From: Ziziphus jujuba
Taxonomy: Eukaryota > Streptophyta > Magnoliopsida > Rosales > Rhamnaceae
DNA length: 64,000 nt
NCBI RefSeq assembly: GCF_031755915.1
Contig: NC_083388.1
Location: 19,370,001-19,434,000 of the forward strand
Direction: 5' to 3'
Shown piece after piece: positions 63,553-64,000 of this stretch (position 1 is the first letter of the stretch; each line of letters begins with the position of its first letter). Both the position numbers and the translations under genes were made by a program. The notes beneath the pieces are model-generated. The model made no database searches, was not told the DNA's origin, and was given only the letters and a program-made list of their open reading frames with translations.

Positions 63553-64000
63553 AGATTTCGAGATACCCCTCCTTCTATAATATTGATGCTATCTGCACAA
63601 ATCTTCACATGAGTGTTGTAAAGTGTTCCACAAATATGTCCTCGAGGGACAACCATAGCACCTTTTGTCATTTTTCATGTGTCATTGTAAAATTGGTTGC
63701 TGAAACCTTCCTTGTCAAAGGCTATTCCTGATAGCAGATTGAGCTGAAGGTCTGGAACATGTCGGACATCCTTCAAAAGTAATTATATGTCCAATGTTGG
63801 TATTTATCTGAATATCACCAGTTCCAACGATCTTAGCGAAGCTGTTATTTCCCATCTTCACTATGCCAAAGTTTCCTGCTTTATATGTTTTGAAAAACTC
63901 TACGTGTGGAGTAACATGGTAGGATGCTGCAGTATCAACTACCCACTCGATTTCTTGTCTTGAAATGTGAAGGCATGATTTTTCATGTGTGGAACAATAT
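63553..64000 (-). pseudogene. Copia pre-integrase/protease-side region, partial
   Basis: Minus-strand pieces in more than one frame resemble the copia region between protease and integrase (for example the end reading VVDTAAS, typical of the protease active-site region, near 63935-63955). It runs off the window. No complete domain can be shown. Confidence 0.6.

Larger units (their letters stand above)
60522..64000 (-). mobile_element. Ty1/copia retrotransposon (TNT1-94-like), truncated by the window edge
   Basis: It is inserted in exon 2 of the dead ABCG copy. From left to right are the 3' LTR, polypurine tract, RNase H, reverse transcriptase, integrase, then gag/protease-side sequence, all on the minus strand. 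This order, with integrase upstream of RT, defines copia rather than gypsy. Frames are broken by stops and shifts, so it is not autonomous as read. The 5' LTR and primer-binding site are outside the window. Confidence 0.93.

Noticed and set aside
1..64000. tRNA, rRNA or CRISPR-like arrays
   Set aside because: I looked for tRNA boxes, rRNA blocks and regularly spaced repeats and found none. The direct repeats present are microsatellites or single tandem duplications.

Overview
This is a plant nuclear genome window, most likely from a dicot. The evidence is split genes with GT-AG introns, long AT-rich intergenic DNA full of TA and poly-A/T tracts, and plant-specific gene families. There are no prokaryotic features. 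I rebuilt the gene models by hand from splice sites and reading phase. Every complete model closes in frame from ATG to stop.

Left block (1-12083): the 3' end of a coiled-coil, tail-anchored protein that looks like a nuclear envelope-associated protein (NEAP, + strand); a secreted X8/CBM43 callose-binding-type protein with a probable GPI signal (- strand, 4 exons, 623 aa); and a complete haspin histone kinase gene (- strand, 15 exons, 625 aa). From 12.1 to 26.4 kb there is a gene-poor, AT-rich stretch. It holds a 1.55-kb PIF/Harbinger-type DNA transposon remnant and a small fragment that looks like a LINE RNase H. At 27.2-30.0 kb lies a receptor-like cytoplasmic-tail kinase of the At2g42960/At5g18500 type (+, 7 coding exons, 508 aa) with a 5'UTR intron and uORFs. 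From memory, NEAP - X8 protein - haspin - RLK matches the Arabidopsis neighbours At1g09470-At1g09440, so these four genes look like an old conserved block.

Right block (30.0-64.0 kb): an array of full-size ABCG (pleiotropic drug resistance, PDR) transporters, all on the + strand. Two copies are intact with identical 24-exon structures (1443 and 1449 aa). Between them is a decayed copy that stops inside intron 13, where it is joined to a second copy of the 3' flank of the RLK gene. After the second intact copy come the promoter, exon 1 and part of exon 2 of a fourth, dead copy. That copy is interrupted by a Ty1/copia retrotransposon (- strand) running off the right edge. The layout is best explained by duplication of a segment running from the RLK 3'UTR through one whole transporter gene and into intron 13 of the next, joined at a 4-bp microhomology.

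I see no new molecular system. The most informative content is the duplication history and what differs between the paralogs: a lost TATA-like box, a changed conserved Trp, copy-specific intron repeats, a duplicated 3' end, and a MITE whose empty site is preserved in the sister copies. All homology statements come from reading motifs; no database search was run.
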